In this document: piece after piece, positions 54,950 through 63,263 of the stretch
Position numbering within the stretch: position 1 is the first letter of the stretch
Layout: every line of letters starts with the position of its first letter
Assembly: GCA_963765705.1 (NCBI GenBank)
Contig: CAVXXJ010000006.1
Span: forward strand, 186,001 to 250,000
Length of the DNA: 64,000 nt
Reading direction: 5' to 3'
Source of the DNA: Gaiellasilicea sp963765705
Lineage (GTDB): Bacteria > Actinomycetota > Thermoleophilia > Gaiellales > Gaiellaceae
Made by a program: the position numbers and the translations under genes
Notes under the pieces: generated by a model
Told to the model about the DNA's origin: nothing
What the model saw: the letters and a program-made list of their open reading frames with translations, nothing else
Databases searched by the model: none

Positions 54950-55582
54950 ATGGCCGAGCCAATGGCTGGGCCGGAGACCCCTCCCGACTCGCCGCTGACG
55001 CTCGAGGACGTGATGTCCTCCCCTGCGTACGGCAGGCTGATGACGCCCGAACTCGCTCCCGGCGATCGCGCCTTCCCGTTCTATCTGCCGCTGCTCGATC
55101 CGGAGTCACACCGCCCGAGTGGCACGCGCATCCGGCTCGCGGACTTCGCCGGCGAACGCCCGGTCGCGCTCATCTTCGGCTCCTACACCTGACCGCCCTT
55201 CCGCCGCCAGTTGGGCGAGCTGGAGGAGCTCCACGACCGCCACGGGGAGGACGTCGCGTTCTTCATCGTCTACATCCGCGAGGCGCACCCGGAGGACGGC
55301 TGGGTGCTCGCCGACAACCGCCGCGCCGAGATCGCAGTCGTCGATCCGACGTCGCTCGAGGAGCGCGCGGCCGTCGCGGATGCGTGCGTGACACGCCTGA
55401 GGACCCGCATTCCCGTGCTGCTGGACGACGTCGATGACGCGGTCGCGCTCGCCTACGGCGGCTGGCCCGACCGGCTCTACCTGATCGGCCGCGACGGCCG
55501 CGTCGCCTTCCAGGGCGAGCGCGGGCCGGACGGCTTCAAGCCCGAGGAGCTCGCAGCCGCGATCGAGGCCGAGCTGAACTAG
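54950..55582 (+). CDS. Iodothyronine-deiodinase-like selenoprotein with in-frame TGA (FGSYT-U-PPF)
   Basis: From ATG 54950, two bases after the desaturase stop, the frame reads through LADFAGERPVALIFGSYT, TGA at 55190-55192, then PPFRRQLGELEELHDRHGED and on to 55582: 210 residues with Sec at position 81. FGSxT-U-PPF is the signature of deiodinase-like selenoproteins. The second hallmark FFIVYIREAHPEDGW follows with its catalytic-region His. The C-terminal part is a thioredoxin fold (DRLYLIGRDGRVAFQGERGP). In bacteria the substrate is unknown; peroxidase-like or dehalogenase chemistry is possible. ATG 54962 is an alternative start with better ribosome-binding distance. Confidence 0.85.
55207..55223 (+). 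promoter_or_regulatory. Bacterial SECIS-like hairpin of the deiodinase-like gene
   Basis: CCAGTT (55207-55212) pairs with AGCTGG (55218-55223), one G-U pair, around the apical loop GGGCG. The loop begins with G and starts 21 bases after the TGA at 55190-55192. This fits the described bacterial SECIS geometry (apical loop 16-37 nt downstream, G among its first two bases). Confidence 0.6.
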
Positions 55583-55585
55583 CCG

Positions 55586-55646
55586 TGTCCTTCCGTCAAC
55601 CGCGCGTCCGGGGACAGTCCCCGGTTGTACGGTTGACGAAAGGACA
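55586..55646. repeat. Long nested palindrome between convergent genes (bidirectional terminator)
   Basis: Outer arms TGTCCTTCCGTCAACC (55586-55601) and GGTTGACGAAAGGACA (55631-55646) pair over 16 positions with one C/A mismatch. Inside, CCGGGGAC (55608-55615) and GTCCCCGG (55617-55624) form a second perfect hairpin. It fills almost the whole gap between the deiodinase-like stop and the acyl-CoA dehydrogenase stop. Confidence 0.65.
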
Positions 55647-55648
55647 GG

Positions 55649-56854
55649 TCAGTCGAACGTGTAGACGCCGCCGTCGCGGAACTCCTTGAGAATCCGGCGG
55701 CTGACGACCAGCTTGTGCACCTCGTCGGGCCCGTCGTAGATCCGCGCGGCGCGGGCCTGCTCGTACATGCCGCCGAGCGGCGTCTCGTCGGTGAGGCCGC
55801 GGGCGCCGTGCACCTGGATCGCGCGGTCGATCACCTCGTTCAGCACGCGGGCGGCGTAGAACTTGATCAGCGAGACCTCGACGCGCGCCTCACCGCCCTC
55901 GTCGAGCTTGGCGGCGGCGTCGAGCGTGAGCAGTCGGCACGCCTGGATCTCGGCCGCCGACTCGGCGATCCAGTTCTGCACGGTCTGCTTCTCGGCCAGC
56001 GGAGCGCCGCCGACCTCGCGCTCGAGCGAGTAGGAGCACATCAGCTCGAAGGCGCGCTGCATCTGGCCGAGCCAGCGCATCACGTGGTGGATCCGGCCCG
56101 GCCCGAGCCGCTTCTGCGCGATCCGGAAGCCGTCGCCGGGCTCGCCGAGCACGTTGTCGCGCGGAACGCGGACGCCGGTGTAGCGCACCTCGCAGTGGGT
56201 CGACCAGCCGCGGCCCGCGTGCCCCAGCACCGGGATCGGCCGGATCAGCTCGTAGCCGGGTGTGTCGGTAGGGACGAGGATCTGGCTCATGCGCCGGTGC
56301 GGCTGCGCGTCCGGGTCGGTGACCGCCATCACGATCCCGAAAGCGGCGCCCTCGGCGGACGAGGAGAACCACTTGTGCCCGTCGATCACCCACTCGTCGC
56401 CGTCGAGGACGGCCGTCGTGCGCAGCTCCGTCGGGTCGGCGCCCGAGACCTCGGGCTCGGTCATCGAGAAGAAGGAGCGTGCCGTGCCCTCGACGAGCGG
56501 GCGCAGGAAGCGCTCCTTCTGGTCGTCGGTGCCGAACATGTGCAGGATCTCGCCGTTGCCCGCGTCGGGCGCCTGGCAGTTGAAGACGAGCTGCGCCCAC
56601 ATGCTGCGCCCGATCTCCTCGTTCAGCAGCGCGTACTCCATGAAGCCGGAGCCCGAGCCGCCCGCCTCCTCCGGCAGGTGAGGCGCCCAGATGCCGGCAG
56701 CTTTCGCCTTCGCCCTCAGCTCGGCGATCAGCGCGTCGGACGACTCGTCCTCGCGCGCGAGCGCCGCCTCGTTCGGGTAGACGTGCTCCTCCATGAACGC
56801 ACGCACCTGCGCGCGGCGGGCGGACACGTCAGGCTTGAGCAGGAGATCGGTCAT
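55649..56854 (-). CDS. Acyl-CoA dehydrogenase (ACAD10/11-like)
   Basis: 401 residues from ATG 56854. FAD enzyme of the acyl-CoA dehydrogenase fold: FSMTEPEVSGADPTELRTTA, the flavin-binding region GDEWVIDGHKWFSSSAEGAA, GPGRIHHVMRWLGQMQRAFE (the ACAD10/11-type signature) and QVHGARGLTDETPLGGMYEQ near the C-terminus. Acts on a CoA thioester of unknown structure. Divergent from the hydroxy-acid dehydrogenase gene with 17 bases between, so the two units share a promoter region. Confidence 0.9.
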   Translation of the reverse strand: MTDLLLKPDVSARRAQVRAFMEEHVYPNEAALAREDESSDALIAELRAKAKAAGIWAPHLPEEAGGSGSGFMEYALLNEEIGRSMWAQLVFNCQAPDAGNGEILHMFGTDDQKERFLRPLVEGTARSFFSMTEPEVSGADPTELRTTAVLDGDEWVIDGHKWFSSSAEGAAFGIVMAVTDPDAQPHRRMSQILVPTDTPGYELIRPIPVLGHAGRGWSTHCEVRYTGVRVPRDNVLGEPGDGFRIAQKRLGPGRIHHVMRWLGQMQRAFELMCSYSLEREVGGAPLAEKQTVQNWIAESAAEIQACRLLTLDAAAKLDEGGEARVEVSLIKFYAARVLNEVIDRAIQVHGARGLTDETPLGGMYEQARAARIYDGPDEVHKLVVSRRILKEFRDGGVYTFD

Positions 56855-56871
56855 GAGAGGAGAGTCTGCCT

Positions 56872-58017
56872 GTGTTGGAGAGCGGAAGCCAGGTCCAGAA
56901 CGCGATCTACCTCGCCGGCGGCGCCGAGTGGCCCATGGGCGCCGAGGACTGGGAGGCGGCGGCACGCGAGAAGCTCGATCAGGCCCCGTTCGACTACGTC
57001 GCCGGCGGTGCGGGCTCGGAGGCAACGATCCGCGCGAACCGCGATGCCTTCGAGCGGCGCCGGCTGCGGCCGCGGATGCTGACCGGGAACGCAGAGCGGG
57101 ACCTCTCGGTCGAAGTGCTCGGCTTGCGCTCGCCTGCGCCGTTCCTGCTCGCGCCGGTGGGCGTGCTCTCGATCGTCCACGCCGACGCCGAGCTCGGCGT
57201 CGCCCGCGCGTCGAAGGCGACCGGCGTCCCGATGATCCTCTCGAGCGCAGCGTCGACGTCGCTCGAGGACGTCGCCGCGGAGCTGGGCGACGCACAGCGC
57301 TGGTTCCAGCTCTACTGGTGGGCCGACCGGGAGCTCGCCGGCAGCCTCGTCGACCGGGCGACCGCGGCCGGGTACGGAGCGATCGTGGTCACGCTCGACA
57401 CGCTGACGCTGGGGTGGCGCGACCGCGATCTCCGCAACGGCTACCTGCCCTTCCTCAGCGGGCAGGGGCTGGCGCAGTTCTTCAACGACCCGCTCTTCCG
57501 CGAGCGGCTGGAAGCGCCGCCCGAGGAGGACGTCCAGACCGCGTCGCTGATGGCGCTCGCGGCCTTCCCGAACCTCGCGCTCACGTGGGACGATCTCGGC
57601 TGGCTGCGCGACCGGACCGATCTGCCGATCCTGGTCAAGGGCGTTCTTACCGCAGAGGATGCGCGAATCGCGCTCGACCATGGCGTCGACGGCATCGTCG
57701 TCTCGAACCACGGCGGGCGACAGGTGGACGGCGCCGTCGCGTCGCTCGATGCGCTCGTCGAGGTGCGCGACGAGGTCGGGCCGGACGCGACGGTGCTGAT
57801 GGACGGCGGCATCCGCCGGGGCGCAGACGTCCTCAAGGCGCTCGCGCTCGGCGCCGACGCGGTCCTGCTCGGCCGGCTCTACGCCTACGGCCTCGCCGTC
57901 GGCGGCGCGGCGGGAGTCGAGGCCGTGATCCGCCAGCTCGCTGCCGAGCTCGACCTGACGCTCGCGCTCGCGGGCGGACGCTCGGTGCGCGAGATCGAGC
58001 GGAGCGCGGTGACGTGA
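56872..58017 (+). CDS. FMN-dependent alpha-hydroxy-acid oxidase/dehydrogenase
   Basis: 381 residues from GTG 56872. (beta/alpha)8 barrel of the lactate-oxidase/glycolate-oxidase family: FDYVAGGAGSEATIRANRDA, PAPFLLAPVGVLSIVHADAE, VVTLDTLTLGWRDRDLRNGY, the FMN/substrate lysine ILVKGVLTAEDA, and the active-site SNHGGRQVDGAVASLD with the catalytic His, then DGGIRRGADVLKALALGADA. It oxidises an L-2-hydroxy acid to the 2-oxo acid. First plus-strand gene of the catabolic run; the next start overlaps its stop (GTGA). Confidence 0.9.
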   Translation: MLESGSQVQNAIYLAGGAEWPMGAEDWEAAAREKLDQAPFDYVAGGAGSEATIRANRDAFERRRLRPRMLTGNAERDLSVEVLGLRSPAPFLLAPVGVLSIVHADAELGVARASKATGVPMILSSAASTSLEDVAAELGDAQRWFQLYWWADRELAGSLVDRATAAGYGAIVVTLDTLTLGWRDRDLRNGYLPFLSGQGLAQFFNDPLFRERLEAPPEEDVQTASLMALAAFPNLALTWDDLGWLRDRTDLPILVKGVLTAEDARIALDHGVDGIVVSNHGGRQVDGAVASLDALVEVRDEVGPDATVLMDGGIRRGADVLKALALGADAVLLGRLYAYGLAVGGAAGVEAVIRQLAAELDLTLALAGGRSVREIERSAVT

Positions 58018-58778
58018 AGCTCTACACCGAGGAGCACGGCGACGGACAGCCGCTGCTTCTGCTCACCGGGCTCGGCTACGCGATCTGGTCCTGGCAGCGG
58101 CAGCTCCCGGACTGGTCGCAGCAGTTCCGGTGCGTTGCCGTCGAGAACCGCGGCACCGGCCGGTCGCCGAAGCCGCCGGGGCCGTACTCGATCGAGGAGC
58201 TGGCCGACGACGCCGCCGAGGCGCTCGCGGGGCGACGAGCGCACGTCGCAGGCTTCTCGATGGGCGGCTACATCGCCCAGACGCTCGCCGTACGGCACCC
58301 TGATCTGGTCGACAAGCTCGTCCTGATCTGCACCGGCACCGGCGGACCCGACTTCCGCGCGACGCCCGCGGAGACGACCTCGGCGTGGGCTGCGAACGCC
58401 GACCGCACGCCGCAGGAGTTCGCCAGGGCGACGATGCCGCTCTCGTTCCGGCCCGGCTGGACGGACGAGCATCCCGACGAATTCGAGGCGCTGCTCGCCG
58501 ACCGGCTCCAGCACCCGACGCCTCCCGAAAGCTGGCGTGCCCAGTACGAGGCCTGCCTCGAGTGGGTCGCACGCGTGACGCCGGTGGAGCAGATCGAAGC
58601 GCCGACGCTCGTCGTCCACGGCGACGCCGACCGGGTCGTCCCGTGCGAGAACGGCGTCGAGCTGGCACGCCGGATCCCAGGCTCTCGCTTCGAACGGTTC
58701 ACCGGCGCGGGTCATCTGCTCTTCCTCGAGTCACCCGACCGGCTCAACCCGATGGTCGCCTCGTTCCTGACGGGATAG
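58014..58778 (+). CDS. Alpha/beta hydrolase
   Basis: 254 residues from GTG 58014. TGLGYAIWSWQRQLPDWSQQ opens the fold, with the oxyanion region, then VENRGTGRS, nucleophile elbow GFSMGGYIA, acid VHGDADRVVP and catalytic His in GAGHLLF. It resembles the 3-oxoadipate enol-lactonase/epoxide-hydrolase subgroup. Reaction unknown; the context suggests ester or lactone cleavage in the same pathway. Confidence 0.85.
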   Translation: MKLYTEEHGDGQPLLLLTGLGYAIWSWQRQLPDWSQQFRCVAVENRGTGRSPKPPGPYSIEELADDAAEALAGRRAHVAGFSMGGYIAQTLAVRHPDLVDKLVLICTGTGGPDFRATPAETTSAWAANADRTPQEFARATMPLSFRPGWTDEHPDEFEALLADRLQHPTPPESWRAQYEACLEWVARVTPVEQIEAPTLVVHGDADRVVPCENGVELARRIPGSRFERFTGAGHLLFLESPDRLNPMVASFLTG

Positions 58779-58787
58779 AGTCGTCTC

Positions 58788-59933
58788 GTGGATCTTCGTG
58801 ACACGCCGGAGGAGGCTGCGTTTCGCGCGGAGCTCCGCGCGTGGATCGAATCCAACCTGTCGGACGAGATCCGGCGCGGCCGGTTCGAGGAGGCGGGTCG
58901 CGATTGGAGCCGGAAGCTGTTCGACGGCGGCTACGCGGGCCTGACCTGGCCCAAGGAGTACGGCGGCGCTTCGGCCCCGTACAGCCACCAGGCGATCTTC
59001 CTCGAGGAGATGGCGCGCGCCGAGGCGCCGTCCCATCTCGGCGTGATCGGGCTCGGCATGGCAGGACCGACGATCATCGCGCACGGCACCGACGCCCAGA
59101 AGCAGAAGCACCTGGAGAAGATCCTCTCGACCGAGGAGATCTGGTGCCAGGGCTTCTCGGAGCCTGACGCGGGCTCCGACCTCTCGGCGGTGCGCACGAC
59201 CGCGCGGCAGGAGGGAGACCACTTCGTCGTCAACGGACAGAAGGTCTGGTCGTCGTTCGCGCACATCGCCGACTGGTGCATCCTGGTCACGCGCAGCGAC
59301 TCCGACAGCGAGCGTCACGCGGGGCTCAGCTACCTGCTCGTCGACATGCACGCACCGGGCGTCGAGGTGCGACCGCTCCGCCAGATCACCGGCGAGGCCG
59401 AGTTCAACGAGATCTTCTTCACCGACGTGAAGGTGCCCGTCGAGAACGTCGTCGGCGAGATCGGCAGCGGCTGGCAGGTCGCGATGACGACGCTGCTCCA
59501 CGAGCGCGGCACGCTCGGCTTCGCGCTCACCGCCGGGCTCGAGAGCCAGATCCGGAAGCTGATCACGCTGGCCAAGGAAAAGGGCGCGACGGAGGTGCAG
59601 CGCGACGCGATCGCGCGCGAGTGGATCGGCCTGCAGGCGGTGCGCTACACGAACTACCGCTCGCTGACGACGCTGATGAAGACAGGGATTCCGGGTCCTG
59701 AAGGCTCCGGCGCGAAGCTCTGGTGGTCGGAGGCGAACCAGCGCGTGACGAAGCTCGCGCTCGAGCTGCTCGGCTCCGAGGCGCAGCTGCTGAACGCGAA
59801 CGGCAACGTCCAGCCCGGCTACTGGCAGCACCAGCAGCTGCGCTCACGCGGCAACACGATCGAGGCCGGCACCTCCGAGATCCTGCGCAACATCATCGCC
59901 GAGCGGGTGCTCGGCCTCCCGAGGTCGCGCTGA
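58788..59933 (+). CDS. Acyl-CoA dehydrogenase, catalytic-type subunit
   Basis: 381 residues. FSEPDAGSDLSAVRTTA (FAD), VVNGQKVWSSFAHIADWCIL, and the C-terminal EAGTSEILRNIIAERVLG, where the Glu of IEAGTSE aligns with the catalytic base of acyl-CoA dehydrogenases. The protein is followed directly (TGATG) by a shorter second ACAD lacking that Glu block, the pattern of the alpha/beta heteromeric FadE enzymes of steroid and branched-substrate catabolism. The substrate is not known. Confidence 0.9.
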   Translation: MDLRDTPEEAAFRAELRAWIESNLSDEIRRGRFEEAGRDWSRKLFDGGYAGLTWPKEYGGASAPYSHQAIFLEEMARAEAPSHLGVIGLGMAGPTIIAHGTDAQKQKHLEKILSTEEIWCQGFSEPDAGSDLSAVRTTARQEGDHFVVNGQKVWSSFAHIADWCILVTRSDSDSERHAGLSYLLVDMHAPGVEVRPLRQITGEAEFNEIFFTDVKVPVENVVGEIGSGWQVAMTTLLHERGTLGFALTAGLESQIRKLITLAKEKGATEVQRDAIAREWIGLQAVRYTNYRSLTTLMKTGIPGPEGSGAKLWWSEANQRVTKLALELLGSEAQLLNANGNVQPGYWQHQQLRSRGNTIEAGTSEILRNIIAERVLGLPRSR

Positions 59934-60805
59934 TGGAGTTCGCGTTCTCGCAAGAGCAGGAGGAGCTGCGCCGCGAGGCGCGCTCGTTCCTGGAGGCGAA
60001 CCCCGACACGCCGCTCTCGGAGCTGCGCGAGCTCGGCTGGCTCGGGGTCTCGGTCCCGGAGGAGCGCGGTGGCGGCGGGCTCTCGTTCGTCGACGAGGCG
60101 ATCCTCTTCGAGGAGGCCGGCCGCGCGCTCTACACCGGCCCGTTCCTGACGACCGCGATCGTCCTCCCCGCCTTGCCGGAGGTCGACGACAAAGCCTGGT
60201 CCGTCGAGGTCGACGGGCTCGTCCCCCACCTCGACGCCGTCGACATGGTGCTGCGCGCCGACGGGACGTCCGTCGCGGCCGAGGGCGAGACCCAGGAGAC
60301 GATGGACGAGTCACGGCCGCTCGGCCGCCTCTCGTCCGGTGACGGCGCGAGCGTCCAAGACGACTTCGAGCCGGTCCGCCTCCGGCTGCTGGCAGCGCTT
60401 GCGCTCGAGGCGGTCGGCGTCGCGCAGAAGGTGCTCGAGCTCGGCGTCGAGTACGTGTCGTCCCGGGAGCAGTTCGGAAAGAAGATCGGCACCTACCAGG
60501 CGGTCTCGCACCCGCTCGCCGACACGTACATCGAGACCGAGCTCGCCCGCTCGCTCGCCTACTGGGCAGCCTGGTGCGTCGCCGAGGACGACGACCAGGC
60601 GACCGTCGCCGTCGCCTCCGCCAAGTCGTTCTGTGCCGAGAACGCCGTCCTCGCCTGCGAGCGCTCGATCCAGGTGCACGGCGGCATCGGCTTCACGTGG
60701 GAGCACGTCCTGCACCGCTACTACAAGCGCGCCCAGTGGATCGACGCGTTCGGCGGCCATGCAGCCGAGCAGCGCCGCGTGGTCGCCGCTCATCTACTCG
60801 ACTAG
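59933..60805 (+). CDS. Short acyl-CoA dehydrogenase, probable non-catalytic partner subunit
   Basis: 290 residues, about 90 shorter than a full ACAD, from the ATG in TGATG at 59933. The N-terminal helices (FSQEQEELRREARSFLEANP) and the C-terminal helical domain (SREQFGKKIGTYQAVSHPLA, QVHGGIGFTWEHVLHRYYKR) are present. The middle beta domain is short, and the usual YEGT/EAGT Glu is replaced by IDAFGGHAAEQR. This matches the beta subunits of alpha2beta2 acyl-CoA dehydrogenases. It probably completes the active site of the preceding gene product. Confidence 0.85.
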   Translation: MEFAFSQEQEELRREARSFLEANPDTPLSELRELGWLGVSVPEERGGGGLSFVDEAILFEEAGRALYTGPFLTTAIVLPALPEVDDKAWSVEVDGLVPHLDAVDMVLRADGTSVAAEGETQETMDESRPLGRLSSGDGASVQDDFEPVRLRLLAALALEAVGVAQKVLELGVEYVSSREQFGKKIGTYQAVSHPLADTYIETELARSLAYWAAWCVAEDDDQATVAVASAKSFCAENAVLACERSIQVHGGIGFTWEHVLHRYYKRAQWIDAFGGHAAEQRRVVAAHLLD

Positions 60806-60814
60806 GAGGCTCCA

Positions 60815-61270
60815 TTGCCGGTCCCGAAAGCGGAAGTGCTCGAGCTGATGCGCAAGGAGGTCGACCCGGCGGAGGTCGCCGAGATCAGGCAGCTCTGGAA
60901 GGAGCACTCGAAGGCCGAGGACAACCGCTCGATCGAGGGCCTGCTCGCGACGCTCTCGGAGGACTGCGTCTACACGGTCTATCCGGACGACGTCTCCTGG
61001 CACGGACACGAGGGCGCGGCGCGGTTCTACACCGAGCTGCTCACCGCGTTCCCGGACATCGTCTTCGAGCTGCAGAACATCGTCATCGGGCCGCAGGGCG
61101 TCGTCGAGGAGGCGATCGTGACCGGGACGCACAAGGCCAAGTGGCTGGACAACGAGCCGACCGGCGAGACGATGACCTGGCGGAATGCGATCTTCTTCCC
61201 CTGGGATCCGGAGTCCCGCCGCTTCAAGGGCGAGCGGGTCTACACCGACGCACCGAGGAGGGTGGCCTGA
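60815..61270 (+). CDS. SnoaL/NTF2-like small protein
   Basis: 151 residues from a TTG at 60815, backed by a strong AGGAGG five bases upstream. Cone-shaped NTF2 fold suggested by LWKEHSKAEDNRSIEGLLAT, LSEDCVYTVYPDDVSWHGHE and FYTELLTAFPDIVFELQNIV. Members are polyketide cyclases, ketosteroid-isomerase-like enzymes or ligand-binding proteins. The stop overlaps the cupin start (TGATG), so it belongs to the catabolic operon. Confidence 0.8.
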   Translation: MPVPKAEVLELMRKEVDPAEVAEIRQLWKEHSKAEDNRSIEGLLATLSEDCVYTVYPDDVSWHGHEGAARFYTELLTAFPDIVFELQNIVIGPQGVVEEAIVTGTHKAKWLDNEPTGETMTWRNAIFFPWDPESRRFKGERVYTDAPRRVA

Positions 61271-61665
61271 TGGCGCACGCGTTCTCTTCCCTCGACGAGC
61301 TCGGCGACGGGCCCGGCTTCCGCAAGGTGCGCGGGGCGCTGGGGATCACGGCCTTCGGCGTCAACGGCGTCGTCTACCCGCCCGACTACCCAGGGATCAG
61401 CCACTATCACGACACCCAGGACGAGCTCTACTTCATCCACAGCGGCACGGCCAAGGTCGAGGTCGACGGCGAGGAGCGGATCCTCGGTCCGGGCGGCCTG
61501 TTCCACGTCGAGTCGACCACGCCGCGGAAAATCGCGAGCGTCGGCGACGAGGAGCTGGTCATGCTCGTGATCGGCGGCAAGGACGGCTACGTCGAGCGCG
61601 ACGGGCACGTGACGAGCGACGAGGACCTCGAGCGGCGGATCAACCTGGGAAAGGAGCGGTCATGA
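61270..61665 (+). CDS. Small cupin-domain protein
   Basis: 131 residues. The cupin motif 1 region is HYHDTQDELYFIHSGTAKVE, with two His and Glu as possible metal ligands, and motif 2 is GGLFHVESTTPRKIASVGDE. Single conserved beta-barrel. It might be a small dioxygenase, isomerase or ligand sensor. Overlaps the ligase gene (ATGA). Confidence 0.82.
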   Translation: MAHAFSSLDELGDGPGFRKVRGALGITAFGVNGVVYPPDYPGISHYHDTQDELYFIHSGTAKVEVDGEERILGPGGLFHVESTTPRKIASVGDEELVMLVIGGKDGYVERDGHVTSDEDLERRINLGKERS

Positions 61666-63263
61666 GAGGCCTGATGATGGACTTCCAGCTGACGCTGCCG
61701 ACGATCCTCAAGCGCGCGGAGACGTACTACCCGAGGCAGGAGATCGTCACCCGGATGCCGGACAAGAGCTTCCACCGGTACTCGTTCGCCGACTTCGGCA
61801 AGCGCGCACGACAGCTTTCGGTGGGGCTGAAGGGTCTCGGCCTCGAGCCCGGCGACAGGGTCGCAACGCTCTGCTGGAATCACTATCAGCACCTGGAGGC
61901 GTATCTCGGGATCCCCTGCGGCGGCTTCGTCCTGCACACGCTCAACCTGCGGCTGCACCCGAACGACCTCGGCTACATCGCCACGCACGCCGGCGACAAG
62001 GCCGTGATCGTCGACAAGAGCCTGCTGCCGCTCTGGGACCAGTTCAAGGACAAGACAGAGATCGAGCACGTGCTCGTCGTCGAGGACTCGTACGAGGAGC
62101 TGCTCGCAGGTGCGAGCGCCGACGACTACGAGAGTCCGGTGCTGGACGAGAACACGGCGGCTGCCATGTGCTACACGAGCGGCACGACGGGGATGCCGAA
62201 GGGCGTTCTCTACTCGCACCGCTCAGCTGTCCTGCACACGCTCGGCCAGGCGCTGGTCGCACCGCTCGGGCTGCACGTGACCGAGGCCGAGACGATGCTG
62301 CCGGTCGTGCCGATGTTCCACGCGAACGCCTGGGGCTATCCGTACACGTGCCTGATGGTCGGCGCGAAGCTCGTCTTCCCCGGTCCGTTCCTCGATCCCG
62401 AGACGCTGCTCGACGACTTCGAGCAGGAGGGCGTGACGATCACCGCGGGGGTCCCGACGATCTGGATGGGCATCCTCGGCATGCTCGACAAGGAGCCCGA
62501 CCGCTGGAACCTCGAGAAGCTGCAGTACATGCTCGTCGGCGGCTCGGCCGCGCCGAGGGCGATGATCGCCGGCTTCCGGCAGCGGCACGGCAAGACCGTC
62601 GTCCACGGCTGGGGCATGACCGAGACCTCGCCGCTCGCGACCGCATCCGACTACATCGGCGAGTTCCGGACCGCCGACGAGGAGACGCAGCTCGACGTCG
62701 TCGCCATGCAGGGCCTGCCAATCCCGTTCGTCGAGCTGCGGGCGATCGGCGACGACGGCAAGGAGATCCCCTGGGACGCGGAGGCGATGGGTGAGCTCGA
62801 GGTGCGGGGTCCCTGGGTGGCGGCCGGCTACTACGAGACTCCGGAGCAGGCCGAGCGCTGGACCGACGACGGCTGGTTCAAGACGGGCGACATCGCGTCC
62901 TTCCATCCCAACGGCTACGTGATGATCAAGGACCGCTCGAAGGACGTGATCAAGTCGGGCGGCGAGTGGATCTCGTCGGTCGATCTCGAGAACGCGCTGA
63001 TGGCGCATCCCGCGATCGCGGAGGCGGCGGTGATCGCGATCCCGCACGAGAAGTGGGACGAGCGGCCGCTGGCCGTCTGCGTGCTGCGCGAGGGGCAGAC
63101 CGCGACGCCGGACGAGCTGACCGCGTTCCTCGCGCCGAGCTTCGCCAAGTTCTGGCTGCCCGACGCCTACGAGTTCGTCGAGGAGATCCCGAAGACGGCG
63201 GTCGGCAAGTTCCGGAAGACCGCCTTGCGGGAGCAGTTCGTCAAAGAGCCGGTCTCCTCGTAG
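61662..63263 (+). CDS. Medium/long-chain fatty acid-type acyl-CoA ligase (AMP-forming)
   Basis: 533 residues. ANL superfamily: P-loop YTSGTTGMPKGVLYSH, aromatic motif GWGMTETSPLATA, hinge KDRSKDVIKSGGEWISSVDL and the C-terminal catalytic Lys region TAVGKFRKTALRE. Activates a carboxylic acid to its CoA thioester via an acyl-adenylate. It probably supplies the acyl-CoA for the paired dehydrogenases of the operon. Start ATG 61662 overlaps the cupin stop. Confidence 0.92.
   Translation: MRGLMMDFQLTLPTILKRAETYYPRQEIVTRMPDKSFHRYSFADFGKRARQLSVGLKGLGLEPGDRVATLCWNHYQHLEAYLGIPCGGFVLHTLNLRLHPNDLGYIATHAGDKAVIVDKSLLPLWDQFKDKTEIEHVLVVEDSYEELLAGASADDYESPVLDENTAAAMCYTSGTTGMPKGVLYSHRSAVLHTLGQALVAPLGLHVTEAETMLPVVPMFHANAWGYPYTCLMVGAKLVFPGPFLDPETLLDDFEQEGVTITAGVPTIWMGILGMLDKEPDRWNLEKLQYMLVGGSAAPRAMIAGFRQRHGKTVVHGWGMTETSPLATASDYIGEFRTADEETQLDVVAMQGLPIPFVELRAIGDDGKEIPWDAEAMGELEVRGPWVAAGYYETPEQAERWTDDGWFKTGDIASFHPNGYVMIKDRSKDVIKSGGEWISSVDLENALMAHPAIAEAAVIAIPHEKWDERPLAVCVLREGQTATPDELTAFLAPSFAKFWLPDAYEFVEEIPKTAVGKFRKTALREQFVKEPVSS

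Noticed and set aside
55211..55582. Treating the region after 55192 as a separate small thioredoxin gene
   Set aside because: The TGA lies inside the FGSxT-U-PPF signature, and homology is continuous on both sides.
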